From Melioribacter sp. (GTDB taxonomy: Bacteria; Bacteroidota; Ignavibacteria; Ignavibacteriales; Melioribacteraceae), in contig JAHEZQ010000011.1 in the NCBI GenBank assembly GCA_023250955.1, forward strand, positions 1 to 64,000: a stretch of DNA of 64,000 nucleotides, given 5' to 3'. A program made the translations under genes and the position numbers. This document shows positions 38,295-48,463 of this stretch, piece after piece. Under the pieces are notes generated by a model. It was given only the letters and a program-made list of their open reading frames with translations. It had not been told where the DNA came from and made no database searches. The number at the start of each line of letters is the position of its first letter. Position 1 is the stretch's first letter.

Positions 38295-40232
38295 TTATTT
38301 CAGTAAAGTCATCTTTATGGATTTAGCAAAATTACCATAGGTTAATGTTGCAATATAATTACCGCTGGCTACCCTAGCGCCATAATTGTTTGTTCCATTC
38401 CAAGTTATCTTGGAGTTTCCCTTCTCATAAACTTCATTGTCAATTAGAGTAATCACCTCTCTACCAAGCATATCATATATTTTTAGAGATATTTTTTTCT
38501 CTAATGGAAGACTGAAATTTATAGTTGTACTTGGATTGAATGGATTCGGATAATTATTTTCCAATATATAATCATCGGGAGTTACAATCTTGTATCCCTC
38601 ATCTTTTAGTCCGGTTGTTCCAGTATACTCTAGAACACGTATAGGAATACGATAATAATTTATAACTTTATGAGAAGCAGCATTATCACGTTCCCACGAC
38701 TTAGTTGTGGGAGCCCATACATAATGTATTACCGATGTTGAATCATAAACACTTTGCTCAGATAGAACAATTTCCATATTACTGTCTTTATCAATATCAA
38801 CACCATCTGCAAAAATATAAGATGTGAACGGAGTCTCTTCCTTCACTGTATCAATTTTTGTTGGATCTAAAACATAGGTAGTATCAGTGAATGTAATAAC
38901 AGTATCAACTCTACCATGATAAATTTTAATCGTTGCAAATACTTCTCCACCTTCACCCTTGTAAACTAAATTCGAGAAATAATTGTTTTTATCTAATAAA
39001 CTACCTGTACCTTTGTATTGAACAGCAATTAGATTTATTCCTCTTCCACCCCCGGTATAAATTTCATCTTTACCATCTTTATTAAGATCACCTTTTACAC
39101 ATGGCCAGAACTCAGCTGCAGACTTACCACCTAAAGCTTGTAAATCTGTTCTTAAAGCTATTCTTCCGAATCTGTTTGAGATTTCGGTTGCATCGCTACT
39201 AAATAAATTAGCACTTGTGTCTGTAGGTGTGAAAGAAAATAAAACCATATCAAAATTATCTTGGTACAATGTACCAGCAATTTCATCTCGTCCATCGCCA
39301 TTAACATCTACAGCAGCCATACCAAAATAACTAACTCCATCTTTTAGAGTAGGTGTAGTAGGTGAATATTTATTGTAAAAACCTGGTTTGCTTTTATCAG
39401 GGAAGGTATAAGAATTCGGTCCTTTAACTTGAATAGCCCACATGCCGCATGCATTCCAGTGATGATTAATAATTTCAAGTTTACCATCACCATCAATATC
39501 AGCAGGTGTTGAACTCCAGTGTGAACCTGTAGCCCAATCTATTCCATTAGAAGAAGTACCTGGGCGACCTCCTTCCATAACTAGAGATGCAAATCCCGGG
39601 AACTGACCATCAATTCCTAAGATGTAAACGTCTCTATTACTATTTCCATATGAGTGAGTTATTATCTCAGATCTTCCATCCCCATCAAAATCTTTAACAG
39701 TCAAAACTTCTCTATTTAATCTTAAAGTATTGCCTGATGTTGCTGCTTTTGCACCGGCAGCTATAAACATAGCATTAGTTATCTCATAAGCGGGTAAAGT
39801 TCCCCAAGAAACACCATCCCACTCATAAAAAACTATCCTATTTTCGCCGGCTTGTTCAAAAATAATTTCCGGCATTCCGTCACCATCGCAATCCCCTACT
39901 TGTGGAAATCTTGGTGTGGATCCGCTGGAAGTCCTTGAAACCGGAGATGACCAGACTATTTCGAGAATACCAGCACCATTATATTTCAAAACGTGAACTC
40001 TACCACCATTTGAGTAATCAGTAGCAATAATCTCCTGTGTGCCATCATTATCGGCGTCAGCAACAATCACTCTTCTTACACCTAAATCTTTATAGTAAGG
40101 TCTAGCGGTGTCTGCTGTTTGTACTGCAAAGGCATTGTAAGTTGCCATTTTTGTAACATTAATTGGAGACTGTGCCTGAAGAGAAGTAACAAACAAGAAA
40201 ACTAGAGAAAAAAGTAAAAATGTCTTTTTCAT
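38295..40232 (-). CDS. T9SS-secreted FG-GAP/VCBS propeller protein
   Basis: 645 residues. Signal peptide ending SLQAQ (21). Seven FG-GAP-like calcium loops can be counted: DADNDGTQEI, GDCDGDGMPEI, KDFDGDGRSEI, ADIDGDGKLEI, VDVNGDGRDEI, GDLNKDGKDEI and VDIDKDSNMEI, which fits one integrin-alpha-like seven-bladed propeller. The C-terminal 85 residues are a T9SS type A domain (NYPNPFNPSTTI, YDMLGREVITLID, final SIKMTLLK). AGAGGAAAG lies upstream of the ATG. Role unknown: surface binding or attachment is usual for such proteins. It lies 188 bases upstream of the TonB receptor gene with an inverted repeat between, so it is probably a separate transcript. Confidence 0.87.
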   Translation of the reverse strand: MKKTFLLFSLVFLFVTSLQAQSPINVTKMATYNAFAVQTADTARPYYKDLGVRRVIVADADNDGTQEIIATDYSNGGRVHVLKYNGAGILEIVWSSPVSRTSSGSTPRFPQVGDCDGDGMPEIIFEQAGENRIVFYEWDGVSWGTLPAYEITNAMFIAAGAKAATSGNTLRLNREVLTVKDFDGDGRSEIITHSYGNSNRDVYILGIDGQFPGFASLVMEGGRPGTSSNGIDWATGSHWSSTPADIDGDGKLEIINHHWNACGMWAIQVKGPNSYTFPDKSKPGFYNKYSPTTPTLKDGVSYFGMAAVDVNGDGRDEIAGTLYQDNFDMVLFSFTPTDTSANLFSSDATEISNRFGRIALRTDLQALGGKSAAEFWPCVKGDLNKDGKDEIYTGGGRGINLIAVQYKGTGSLLDKNNYFSNLVYKGEGGEVFATIKIYHGRVDTVITFTDTTYVLDPTKIDTVKEETPFTSYIFADGVDIDKDSNMEIVLSEQSVYDSTSVIHYVWAPTTKSWERDNAASHKVINYYRIPIRVLEYTGTTGLKDEGYKIVTPDDYILENNYPNPFNPSTTINFSLPLEKKISLKIYDMLGREVITLIDNEVYEKGNSKITWNGTNNYGARVASGNYIATLTYGNFAKSIKMTLLK

Positions 40233-40470
40233 AGTGCTTTCCTCTTTTATTAGAAGTAATATATCTTATTTGAAAATAAAGACTATCTGAATTAAATCAA
40301 AACAAATTTTTTATTAAATCATTTTGATATTTCATTAAGTATTAAGCATTCAAAAGTTTTTTCTCTAAAATTTTTCATAATAACAATTTTTTCTAACAAG
40401 GACATTGTCATACTAGGATTCAATTTATAAAGCAATTCAATATTACTGATATCAAATTACCATGTTGATA

Positions 40471-42852
40471 CTATTTTATTAGCATCATTTTTTTACTTAA
40501 AATATGCGATCCTGATTGTAATATATAGATGTAAATTCCACTTGGATAATTTCCAGAATTAAACTCCGTAGAATAAACTCCTGCAACTAACTCTTTATTC
40601 ATTAATTCACCAACCTGCTGCCCTAATAAGTTGTATATCTTAATAACAGTAAACCCATTTTCAGGAATAGAAAATGAAATTCTCGTGGTTGGATTAAATG
40701 GATTAGGGAAATTCTGATTCAGTACATATGATGTTGGGATTGATTCATTTTGTGCTACATCAGATGGTGCGGCAGTTTGAAACTTAAACACAATTGCAAA
40801 TCCGCTAAAACCATATGTATTCATAGCCCCCACTGACCATGTATAGATTGTATTTCCTTTCAACGTACTTAGAATAAATAAAGTATCAGTAACATCAGTG
40901 TCTACAATGGTTTTTGAGGGAATAATTGATAATCCCTCAGCCACGATAAGTTTATATTTTGTTGCTGAGTTACTTTTTTGCCATACTAAGGTTGGAGTAA
41001 GACTTACTCCTCTAGATGTATCTGCAGGCAACAATAATTGAGGGGGGACAGGAAATCCTGTTGTGAAACTCCTCTCATTTGAGTAAACACTTTCTCCTGC
41101 TAAGTTTGATGCAGTAATCCTCCAGTAATAAGTGGTGAGACCTTTGAAACCTGTTACAGTCTTAAAAGTATCTACAATGTTATTTTGATTAACAATTAAA
41201 TCATTAAAATTTGGGTCTGAAGCAATTTGTAATCTATTATAATTAGAATGTGCTGTGTTTTCCCAAACAAATTTAATAGTATCTCTTTGATTGACTGCAA
41301 GTTCTGCGGGGGAAATAACTATCGGTTTAGATGGAATTGTAATTTGAACTGGAATTATTGCGCTAATATCACTTTCATTATTGTTTTTGTCTAATGCAGT
41401 TACACCAAAATACATTGTCTGTGATACATTTTCTGTTTTTATTTTAGCATATATAGTACCAACAATATTATTCATGTTAGAGGAATTTTCAAGATCTGAT
41501 GGTTGAATAGTTGAAGCAGTAAATTTATAAACTACATACTTGGAAGCTATATCACCATCTGGAGCAGGCGAAGGTGCATTCCAATATAATCCATCTCCTC
41601 TACTATCAGCTAATTTATCATATCGTAAATTTGATGGTGGATTTGGTATTACGAAATCCTTCCAATTCATAACAGGTGGTATTGCAGGATATTTGTATAA
41701 AACTTTTAGAGAATCATAAAAACCTAGAAGATTATTTAATGTTGAAGTCGTATTATATAAAACACTTCCCTGACAATTATTATCCGTCCAGTTGAAACGA
41801 ATTTGTCTTGGGATTTCATTCGCGTAAAATGGAATTTGGGGTGGTGTTGCACCAGCTCCAATTCTATAAACAGCATGTCCAACATACATATGTCTTCCGT
41901 TAGCTCCGGCAGAGTCAGCCCACCATGGCATCAATTTTCCATAATCTTGAGGTCCGGTAAATGCCCAATACAATTGCTGATTAATGTAATCAATAGATTT
42001 AGCACGCAGCCAAGCCATAGCATCACAATAAATGGAATTATAATTATCATTTCCTGTTATTGTTGAATCAGGATATCCAGGACGCCATATACCGCGTGGA
42101 CTAATCCCCCATTTAACATTTGGTTTCACTAACTGAATATTATCATAAATCATTTTTACTAACGTGTTAACATTATTTCTTCGCCAATCTTTTAGACTAA
42201 GACTTGTTGGATTATATGATGCAAAAGTAGCGGCATCTTCTGTTCCCATTCCATCAAGATAAAAATAATCATCAAAATGAATTCCATCTACATCATATCT
42301 ATTAACAACATCCATGATCACCGAAAGAACATAATTTCTTACTTCAGGAATTCCTGGGTTAAGAATCTTAACTGTTCCCTTTGTAAAAGTCCATTCAGAG
42401 TGTGTCTTCGATACATGTTTTGAAGCTGTCGGATAATTACCAACAATCCTTTCTACTCGATAAGGATTAAACCAAGCATGCAATTCAATTCCTCGTTTAT
42501 GCGATTCCTCAATTGCAAACTGAAGCGGATCGTACAATGGATTTGGTGGTTGACCTTGAACACCGGTTAACCAATATGACCACGGTTCAATGTCAGAATA
42601 ATATAATGCATCACATTCCGGTCTAATCTGAAACATAACTGCGTTAATGTTTACAGCTTTTAAACCATCAAGAATATTTATTAATGCTTGCTTTTGTGAA
42701 GCAGTTGAAGCCCCTTTTGTAGGCCAATCAATATTCGCTACTGTTGCTATCCAGGCACCTCTAAATTCTCTTTTGGGACTTATTGATTGGGCAAAAGCGT
42801 TTATTGCTTGCAAGAAAAATAAAAAATAAGCCAGATAGACAGTTCTTTTCAT
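40471..42852 (-). CDS. T9SS-secreted GHL10 glycosidase-like protein with FN3 domains
   Basis: 793 residues. Signal peptide ending NAFAQ (22). GHL10 (DUF187-type) domain about 28-390: REFRGAWIATVANIDWP, FQIRPECDALYYS, HAWFNPYR, GIHFDDYF, WGISPRGIWRP. GHL10 is a TIM-barrel family related to glycoside hydrolases and implicated in polysaccharide or glycan breakdown. Two or three FN3-like modules follow (about 410-690), then a T9SS type A sorting domain (NFPNPFNPTTRI, YNLLGQQVGELMN, final KKMMLIK). It is therefore an extracellular enzyme candidate. It is divergent from a GHL10 lipoprotein gene at 43139, its close relative. Confidence 0.87.
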   Translation of the reverse strand: MKRTVYLAYFLFFLQAINAFAQSISPKREFRGAWIATVANIDWPTKGASTASQKQALINILDGLKAVNINAVMFQIRPECDALYYSDIEPWSYWLTGVQGQPPNPLYDPLQFAIEESHKRGIELHAWFNPYRVERIVGNYPTASKHVSKTHSEWTFTKGTVKILNPGIPEVRNYVLSVIMDVVNRYDVDGIHFDDYFYLDGMGTEDAATFASYNPTSLSLKDWRRNNVNTLVKMIYDNIQLVKPNVKWGISPRGIWRPGYPDSTITGNDNYNSIYCDAMAWLRAKSIDYINQQLYWAFTGPQDYGKLMPWWADSAGANGRHMYVGHAVYRIGAGATPPQIPFYANEIPRQIRFNWTDNNCQGSVLYNTTSTLNNLLGFYDSLKVLYKYPAIPPVMNWKDFVIPNPPSNLRYDKLADSRGDGLYWNAPSPAPDGDIASKYVVYKFTASTIQPSDLENSSNMNNIVGTIYAKIKTENVSQTMYFGVTALDKNNNESDISAIIPVQITIPSKPIVISPAELAVNQRDTIKFVWENTAHSNYNRLQIASDPNFNDLIVNQNNIVDTFKTVTGFKGLTTYYWRITASNLAGESVYSNERSFTTGFPVPPQLLLPADTSRGVSLTPTLVWQKSNSATKYKLIVAEGLSIIPSKTIVDTDVTDTLFILSTLKGNTIYTWSVGAMNTYGFSGFAIVFKFQTAAPSDVAQNESIPTSYVLNQNFPNPFNPTTRISFSIPENGFTVIKIYNLLGQQVGELMNKELVAGVYSTEFNSGNYPSGIYIYILQSGSHILSKKMMLIK

Positions 42853-43138
42853 TTTACTATGGACCCAATGAATCTTCAGAAATGGAAATACAAAATAAAT
42901 TTGTTAACAACCAAACTTATTTCCACTACACTAATATTAAGATTTTCAAATTAATATACATTTCTTTTGAAAAAATACAATACGAATTTAGTGATAGTGA
43001 AAATCTACCATAGAAAAATAATATTAAACTACTCAATAATGTTGTCTGAATTATCTTGTCTTAAATATTTTCCTAAATAGTTGATATAAATATTTTTATG
43101 AAATAACTTACTTTAACATAAAATCATACGGTACAATT
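42853..43138. promoter_or_regulatory. Divergent promoter region of the two GHL10 genes
   Basis: 286 AT-rich bases lie between divergent starts at 42852 and 43139 and must hold both promoters. No palindrome or clear hexamers were seen. A short frame reading rightward from 42783 overlaps the opposite-strand coding start, has no recognisable content and is not taken as a gene. Confidence 0.4.
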
Positions 43139-44683
43139 ATGGTGAATAAAAGAGTTATAAAAGTTGTTATCGTTCTATTAATAATTATTTCAGGTTGCAC
43201 TTCTTTACAACTCGATCAATCAGAAAAAACCTTGCCGAATATTCCTAAAGTAGAACGGGAATTCCGCGGAGCTTGGATTGCATCCGTTGCTAATATTAAT
43301 TGGCCTAGCAGAAAAGATCTTACAACAGATGAGCAAAAAAAAGAAGTGATAGGTATTCTTGACAAACTTAAAAATGATAATTTCAACGCAGTAATATTTC
43401 AGGCTCGTCCGCAGTGTGACGCTCTCTATAAAAGCAGCATTGAACCATGGTCATATTATTTAACTGGTAATCAAGGCAAAGCACCCGATCCATATTACGA
43501 TCCTTTAGAATTCTGGATTGATGAAGCACATAAGCGTGGGATGGAGTTGCATGTTTGGTTGAATCCTTACAGAGCTCATCATATCGCTGGAGGAGAAGTC
43601 ACAGAATTTTCTGTTGTTGAAAAACATCCCGATTGGGTTGTGAAACTTAAAGAGGGATACTGGTGGTTAGATCCAAGTAAAAAAGAAGTTCAAGATTATT
43701 CAAATAGTGTTGTCGTAGATATTATTAATAGATACGACATTGATGGAATTCATTTCGACGATTATTTTTATCCGTATCCTTCATATAATAATGAAGAAGA
43801 TTTTCCTGATGACGAAAGCTGGAAAAATTATTTGAACAATGGTGGTACATTAAGTAAATCAGATTGGCGGCGAGAAAATATTAATGTCTTCATTCAAAGA
43901 GTTTATAAAAGCATAAAAGAGATTAAACCGAATGTAAAATTTGGATTAAGTCCGTTTGGAATTTGGAGACCTAAACACCCTGAATCAATTGAGGGATTTG
44001 ATCAATATGATAAATTATATGCCGATGCAAAACGGTGGATTAATGAAGGATGGGTTGATTACTGGGTTCCACAACTTTATTGGAAAATAAATACTATTCC
44101 CCAGAGTTTCCCAGTCCTTTTAGGTTGGTGGAAAAATGAGAATTTGAAAAACAGACACTTCTGGCCAGGTATTAATATAGATAGGGAGAATAATGAATTA
44201 AATAATTCAGAAGTGATTAATCAAATTATGATTGTAAGAGGAATGCTACCTGATTCACCAGGCAATTTATTCTGGAGTGTCGGCCCCATTCTAACTAACA
44301 AGGAATTATCCGATGCAATTGTAAATGGGCCGTACAAAAAACAAGCATTAGTTCCTCAAACCCCTTGGTTCAAGAATACTCCCCTTGCATCACCGGAAAT
44401 TATCACCTTAAAAGAAAATGATATGATTAAAATTTCTTGGTCACATGAAAACAATAAAAATGTTTTTAAGTGGATTGTATATTTCAATTATGGTAACAGG
44501 TGGGATTACACAATTTTAAATAGCGATACTTTTTCATATGAAGTTCCTCTAACTTTCGAATATAAGTCTACCAATGATAATGACAAAAAAAATATTAAGA
44601 AGTATGTTCTAAATGAAGTTGCTGTATCTGCTGTAGATAGAATTAGTAATGAAAGTATTCCGACTTTTCGTAAAATTGAATAA
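43139..44683 (+). CDS. GHL10 glycosidase-like lipoprotein
   Basis: 514 residues. Lipoprotein signal with ISGC (Cys 20). GHL10 domain from about 40: EREFRGAWIASVANINWP, FQARPQCDALYKS, HVWLNPYR, GIHFDDYFYPYPS (paired Asp), FGLSPFGIWRP, WVPQLYW. A C-terminal beta module (about 420-510) may be FN3-like. It lacks a T9SS domain, so it stays in the envelope while the divergent paralog is secreted. It is followed by the amidase lipoprotein, amino-sugar kinase and AmpG-like permease, which points to glycan-strand cleavage during wall turnover (inference from family and neighbours; no substrate is proven for GHL10 here). Confidence 0.88.
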   Translation: MVNKRVIKVVIVLLIIISGCTSLQLDQSEKTLPNIPKVEREFRGAWIASVANINWPSRKDLTTDEQKKEVIGILDKLKNDNFNAVIFQARPQCDALYKSSIEPWSYYLTGNQGKAPDPYYDPLEFWIDEAHKRGMELHVWLNPYRAHHIAGGEVTEFSVVEKHPDWVVKLKEGYWWLDPSKKEVQDYSNSVVVDIINRYDIDGIHFDDYFYPYPSYNNEEDFPDDESWKNYLNNGGTLSKSDWRRENINVFIQRVYKSIKEIKPNVKFGLSPFGIWRPKHPESIEGFDQYDKLYADAKRWINEGWVDYWVPQLYWKINTIPQSFPVLLGWWKNENLKNRHFWPGINIDRENNELNNSEVINQIMIVRGMLPDSPGNLFWSVGPILTNKELSDAIVNGPYKKQALVPQTPWFKNTPLASPEIITLKENDMIKISWSHENNKNVFKWIVYFNYGNRWDYTILNSDTFSYEVPLTFEYKSTNDNDKKNIKKYVLNEVAVSAVDRISNESIPTFRKIE

Positions 44684-44754
44684 TCTAAAACTTCCTCTTA
44701 GTTATTAGAATGTTGAGTAATGGAATTTTTTGTTAGTAGGTCTTGAAATCTTTT

Positions 44755-44762
44755 GGAGAAGG
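44755..44762 (+). promoter_or_regulatory. Ribosome-binding site fixing the amidase lipoprotein start
   Basis: GGAGAAGG immediately ahead of ATG 44764. The frame could also open at TTG 44743, but that lacks such a site and would displace the signal peptide. Confidence 0.6.
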
Positions 44763-44763
44763 A

Positions 44764-47451
44764 ATGAAAAAATATATTAGCTGTTTTTCATTAATTATGA
44801 TTATTGCAACTGCATGTTCCACAAGTGTTGATGTTACAACAAAAGAGACAGTAACCCAACCCGCTCGTTCACAATATTTTAAAGATAAAATTTCAGTCAT
44901 AAATTTTGGAAACGAGAATTTAACCGCATCCGATTCGGCCAGGCAGAAAATTATAAATGAAATTTTAGCTTCGGCAAAACAAAATTATGATGCTGTTATT
45001 TTCAAAGCAATCAATCTTTCCAAATTAATGTTAGCTTCTTCTAGCTCAGAACTCATATTCCCAGATATTATTAAGTATGCAAGTGAACTAGCCCATAGCA
45101 ATGGATTGGAATTTTTTATTGGGATTGACTTCAACGAATTGGATAGATCAGTAATTCCATCTTCCCGAAATACTGTAATAAAAAATAATTTTAATAAACT
45201 TGTAAAAAATTGTGAGCTCGATGGATTCATTTTTAATGGTATAAACATTTCATCAAAAGATGATAACAATTTATTCGAAGATATAGTTGTAGAAAGTCTT
45301 TTACTAAAACCTTTTTTAATTGTTGCTATTCCAAATAAATTTAGCGAGACGCATAGAACGTTGGTTGATAAATATTTAGAAACATGGATAATTGATTTTC
45401 TTATTGACAACGAATTTGGCAACTCAATTATTTACAACAAGAATATAAATTATGGTGAAGACGAAAAAATTCTAAATAAATATTTGAAACGATTATCTCC
45501 CGAACATTTCATTTCATTTAATCTCTCGGAAGTAACTGATAAAAGTGTTACTGATGTTGATATACTAAGCGAAAACAGAATCAAGAATATTGATGCAAAT
45601 ATGAAGCTGAATTTTATCTTAACTGGGAAGACTGATACAGTCGAAATAAAAATCGGCAACAGAAATTTTAAACTTTCAACGAATGATTGGGCAATACCAT
45701 ACAATTATTTATTGAATAAGGATAATACCGTAAGCCGTTATGGAAACTGGGTGGAATTCAGAAGACCTTTTGCTAAAAATTCAGGCAACGATATTTACAA
45801 TTTACTTTGCAAAACAAAATATCCTTCTAAGGTTTTCATCAACGATGATTCAGTAAAAATTTATAAAACAGGCGTCTTCTTCAAAAAAATAAAATTGAAA
45901 GAGGGGTTGAACAAGTTAAGAGCAGAAGTAAAAGCTGATAACGGTGAAACAACCATTTATGAAGACCGGGTTTTGTTTCAGAAGAAAGATCCTTCAATAG
46001 TAGATTTGAAATTATCTATTAATGATAATTCAATTGAACCTGCAGAGAACATTACTCTAACACCAGAAGATTATTTAACTGTTTCGTTCAACGGTACAAA
46101 ATCTCAAAGAGGGTTTGTTGAAGTAACCCCCGGCAATTTTTCTTTTGAATGCCAAAGAAAAGATTTTAGCGGATCAAGCCGTTATGAAATTCAAATACCA
46201 CTTAAAAATTTTATTAAGAATCAAAAGTATAGTATCAAGTTAATTCTGAAATCAAGTGAAAATAATCCCGATCAAAATTCAATTGAGAAATTACTCGACA
46301 GTACTCTATTAATAAAAGATGAAACGGAATTTCCATTATTAACAACCACACAAGATAATTCTCTTTTGACTTTCACTCTTGCACCGATAAGATTAGGTGC
46401 GCCAATTAGAAATGAACTTCCGAAAAATGTTATTCTAAAATCAAATGGAATTTTCGGAGATAATTATAGAATACATTTAAGTGATTCTGAAGAAGGATAT
46501 ATAAACCGCGAATTTGTAAAAGCACTTCCCATAGGTTCAAAAGTTCCGAGCTATTTTATTAATCCTCTTTCATGTTATACTTCTGCTTCCGCCGATATTA
46601 TTAAAATCCCTTATTTGGAAAACGTACCTTATGAAATTTATCCCGATCCCGAACAGAAAAGAATTATCATAAGTTTATACGGAGTTAAAACAAGCAGCAC
46701 GTGGATTATTCACAAAAATAATTTACGGTTTATTGAAAATGTAACATGGCAGCAAACAACAAAAGAGACTTATAAAATTTATGTCAATTTAAAGACATCA
46801 AAAATTTGGGGTTATGATATAAAGCCAAATGCGAAAGAATTAATCTTTAGAATAAAATATCCGCCGACATATAATGTTGAAAATAACTTACCGTTAAAAG
46901 GAATTAAAATTTCCTTAGAAGCCGGACATGGTGGAAGTAATATCGGTGCAGTTGGTTTATCCGGCTTAAAGGAGAAAGAAATTAATTTGAAACTTTGTAA
47001 AATGCTTGAATTACTCTTCAAAGAACGCGGTGCTGAAATTTTACAGGTTAGAGATTCCGATAAAGATATGACGCTAACTGCAAAACGTGATACCGTAACA
47101 AACTCTGATGCAAACATTCATTTAAGCATTCATGCAAATTCAAGCGAACCATCAAATGAATTTTTAGGAACGTCAGGCACATGCACATTTTATCATAATC
47201 CTTTTTGGACCCAATTAGCCGAAAAAGTTTTTGGCAAATTAATCGAACTGGATGTTAAACCATTCGGTGCTGTCGGGTCTTTCAATTACCGTGTTACTCG
47301 AATGTCTGATATGCCTGCAATTTTGGTTGAACAGGCGTTTTTATCCCAAGCCGAAGATGAAGAAAAACTTAATGATGATAATTTCCGCCAACAAATGGCC
47401 GAAAAAATTTATGAGGGTTTAATAGAATATTTAAAGTACATGAAAGATTGA
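44764..47451 (+). CDS. N-acetylmuramoyl-L-alanine amidase lipoprotein (C-terminal Amidase_3)
   Basis: 895 residues from ATG 44764, chosen for its strong ribosome-binding site. Lipobox ATAC with Cys 18. About 650 residues of uncharacterised sequence come first: an N-terminal TIM-barrel-like part (residues about 40-220), then beta-rich modules. The final 190 residues are Amidase_3, which cleaves the MurNAc-L-Ala bond of peptidoglycan. Zinc and catalytic residues are visible: His in EAGHGGSN, Glu in LKEKEINLKL, His in LSIHANSS, and catalytic Glu in LVEQAFLS. The size is far above the usual 200-450 residues. It is downstream of the GHL10 lipoprotein (60-80 bases), so both likely act on the same substrate in the envelope. 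Confidence 0.9.
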   Translation: MKKYISCFSLIMIIATACSTSVDVTTKETVTQPARSQYFKDKISVINFGNENLTASDSARQKIINEILASAKQNYDAVIFKAINLSKLMLASSSSELIFPDIIKYASELAHSNGLEFFIGIDFNELDRSVIPSSRNTVIKNNFNKLVKNCELDGFIFNGINISSKDDNNLFEDIVVESLLLKPFLIVAIPNKFSETHRTLVDKYLETWIIDFLIDNEFGNSIIYNKNINYGEDEKILNKYLKRLSPEHFISFNLSEVTDKSVTDVDILSENRIKNIDANMKLNFILTGKTDTVEIKIGNRNFKLSTNDWAIPYNYLLNKDNTVSRYGNWVEFRRPFAKNSGNDIYNLLCKTKYPSKVFINDDSVKIYKTGVFFKKIKLKEGLNKLRAEVKADNGETTIYEDRVLFQKKDPSIVDLKLSINDNSIEPAENITLTPEDYLTVSFNGTKSQRGFVEVTPGNFSFECQRKDFSGSSRYEIQIPLKNFIKNQKYSIKLILKSSENNPDQNSIEKLLDSTLLIKDETEFPLLTTTQDNSLLTFTLAPIRLGAPIRNELPKNVILKSNGIFGDNYRIHLSDSEEGYINREFVKALPIGSKVPSYFINPLSCYTSASADIIKIPYLENVPYEIYPDPEQKRIIISLYGVKTSSTWIIHKNNLRFIENVTWQQTTKETYKIYVNLKTSKIWGYDIKPNAKELIFRIKYPPTYNVENNLPLKGIKISLEAGHGGSNIGAVGLSGLKEKEINLKLCKMLELLFKERGAEILQVRDSDKDMTLTAKRDTVTNSDANIHLSIHANSSEPSNEFLGTSGTCTFYHNPFWTQLAEKVFGKLIELDVKPFGAVGSFNYRVTRMSDMPAILVEQAFLSQAEDEEKLNDDNFRQQMAEKIYEGLIEYLKYMKD

Positions 47452-47498
47452 TCTGATAAATTATTAAATTCACATAACTTTTCTGCACTAGGTAACAG

Positions 47499-48422
47499 AT
47501 GGATAAAAAATATTTAATCGGTTTAGATGGCGGTGGTACAAAAACAAAATGCGTTATAACCGATTTTAATTTGCATCCTTTGTACACATGCCAAGGAGGT
47601 CCGTCTAATTTTCTTTTGATCGGAACGCAAAAAGTATCTGAAACTATTCTTTCTCTGATTCTCGAATCAACATCATATCTAAAAGTTTCACCAGATCAGG
47701 TCGCTTCAATATTGATCGGTACTACAGGAGCTGGAAGACCAAGCGATGCTCAAAAGTTGAAAGATGATTTTCTTCTATATGCTAAATCAAAAGGTTATTC
47801 TTTCAATTCATTTAATGTTGATAGTGATGCACGAATTGCACTTGAAGGAGCTTTTCCCGGCAGCCCTGGTTCGTTGTTAATCGCCGGAACCGGATCGGTA
47901 ATTTTTGGTAAAGATAAAAACAACCGAATACATCGCGTTGGCGGATTTGGGAAATTAATTGGTGATGAAGGAAGCGGCAGCACATTAGGAAGACGAGGAC
48001 TCAATCAAATTGCAAAAGACTATGATGGTAGAGGTGAGAAAACAATTTTAACGGAAATCTTAAAACGTGATTTTGGTATTTCTGATTCTTCTCAATTAAT
48101 CACAGAAGTTTATAGAAATAATTTTGACGTCGCCTCATTCGCTCCCAAAGTTATTGAAGCTGCTCAGAATGGAGATGGGATTGCAAAGAAAATATTAGAT
48201 GAAGAATCAGATGAACTTTTACTACACGTCAAATCAATATATAATATGATTGACGAAGAAATCTTAAAACTTTGTTTGATCGGGGGAACAATAGCAACGG
48301 AAAATTTTTACTCAAAAATGTTTATTAAGAAAATTGAACAGTATCTATCAAATATAAAAATAGTGTCTGCAGAAAACCCTCCGGAGATCGGGGCGGCTTT
48401 CATGGCCAAAGCTATGTTATAA
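47499..48422 (+). CDS. BadF/BadG-type amino-sugar kinase (GlcNAc or MurNAc kinase)
   Basis: 307 residues, ASKHA-fold kinase. GLDGGGTKTK near the start binds phosphate; IAGTGSVIFG (about 126-135) and GGFGKLIGDEGSGSTLG (about 148-164) are family motifs, and LIGGTIA near the end belongs to the adenosine site. It phosphorylates N-acetylglucosamine or N-acetylmuramic acid in the cytoplasm. MurQ (58746) in the same region acts on MurNAc-6-phosphate, so a MurNAc/GlcNAc kinase of the MurK type is attractive, but the choice cannot be made from sequence. It lies 47 bases after the amidase and 41 before the permease. Confidence 0.87.
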   Translation: MDKKYLIGLDGGGTKTKCVITDFNLHPLYTCQGGPSNFLLIGTQKVSETILSLILESTSYLKVSPDQVASILIGTTGAGRPSDAQKLKDDFLLYAKSKGYSFNSFNVDSDARIALEGAFPGSPGSLLIAGTGSVIFGKDKNNRIHRVGGFGKLIGDEGSGSTLGRRGLNQIAKDYDGRGEKTILTEILKRDFGISDSSQLITEVYRNNFDVASFAPKVIEAAQNGDGIAKKILDEESDELLLHVKSIYNMIDEEILKLCLIGGTIATENFYSKMFIKKIEQYLSNIKIVSAENPPEIGAAFMAKAML

Positions 48423-48463
48423 ACTATGTTAAAAATCATCCACTAATACCGAGGATATTTTTT

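Noticed and set aside
42783-43013. Rightward frame of 76 codons ahead of the GHL10 lipoprotein
   Set aside because: It overlaps the coding start of the opposite-strand GHL10 gene, has no signal, motif or ribosome-binding site, and looks like a shadow frame.
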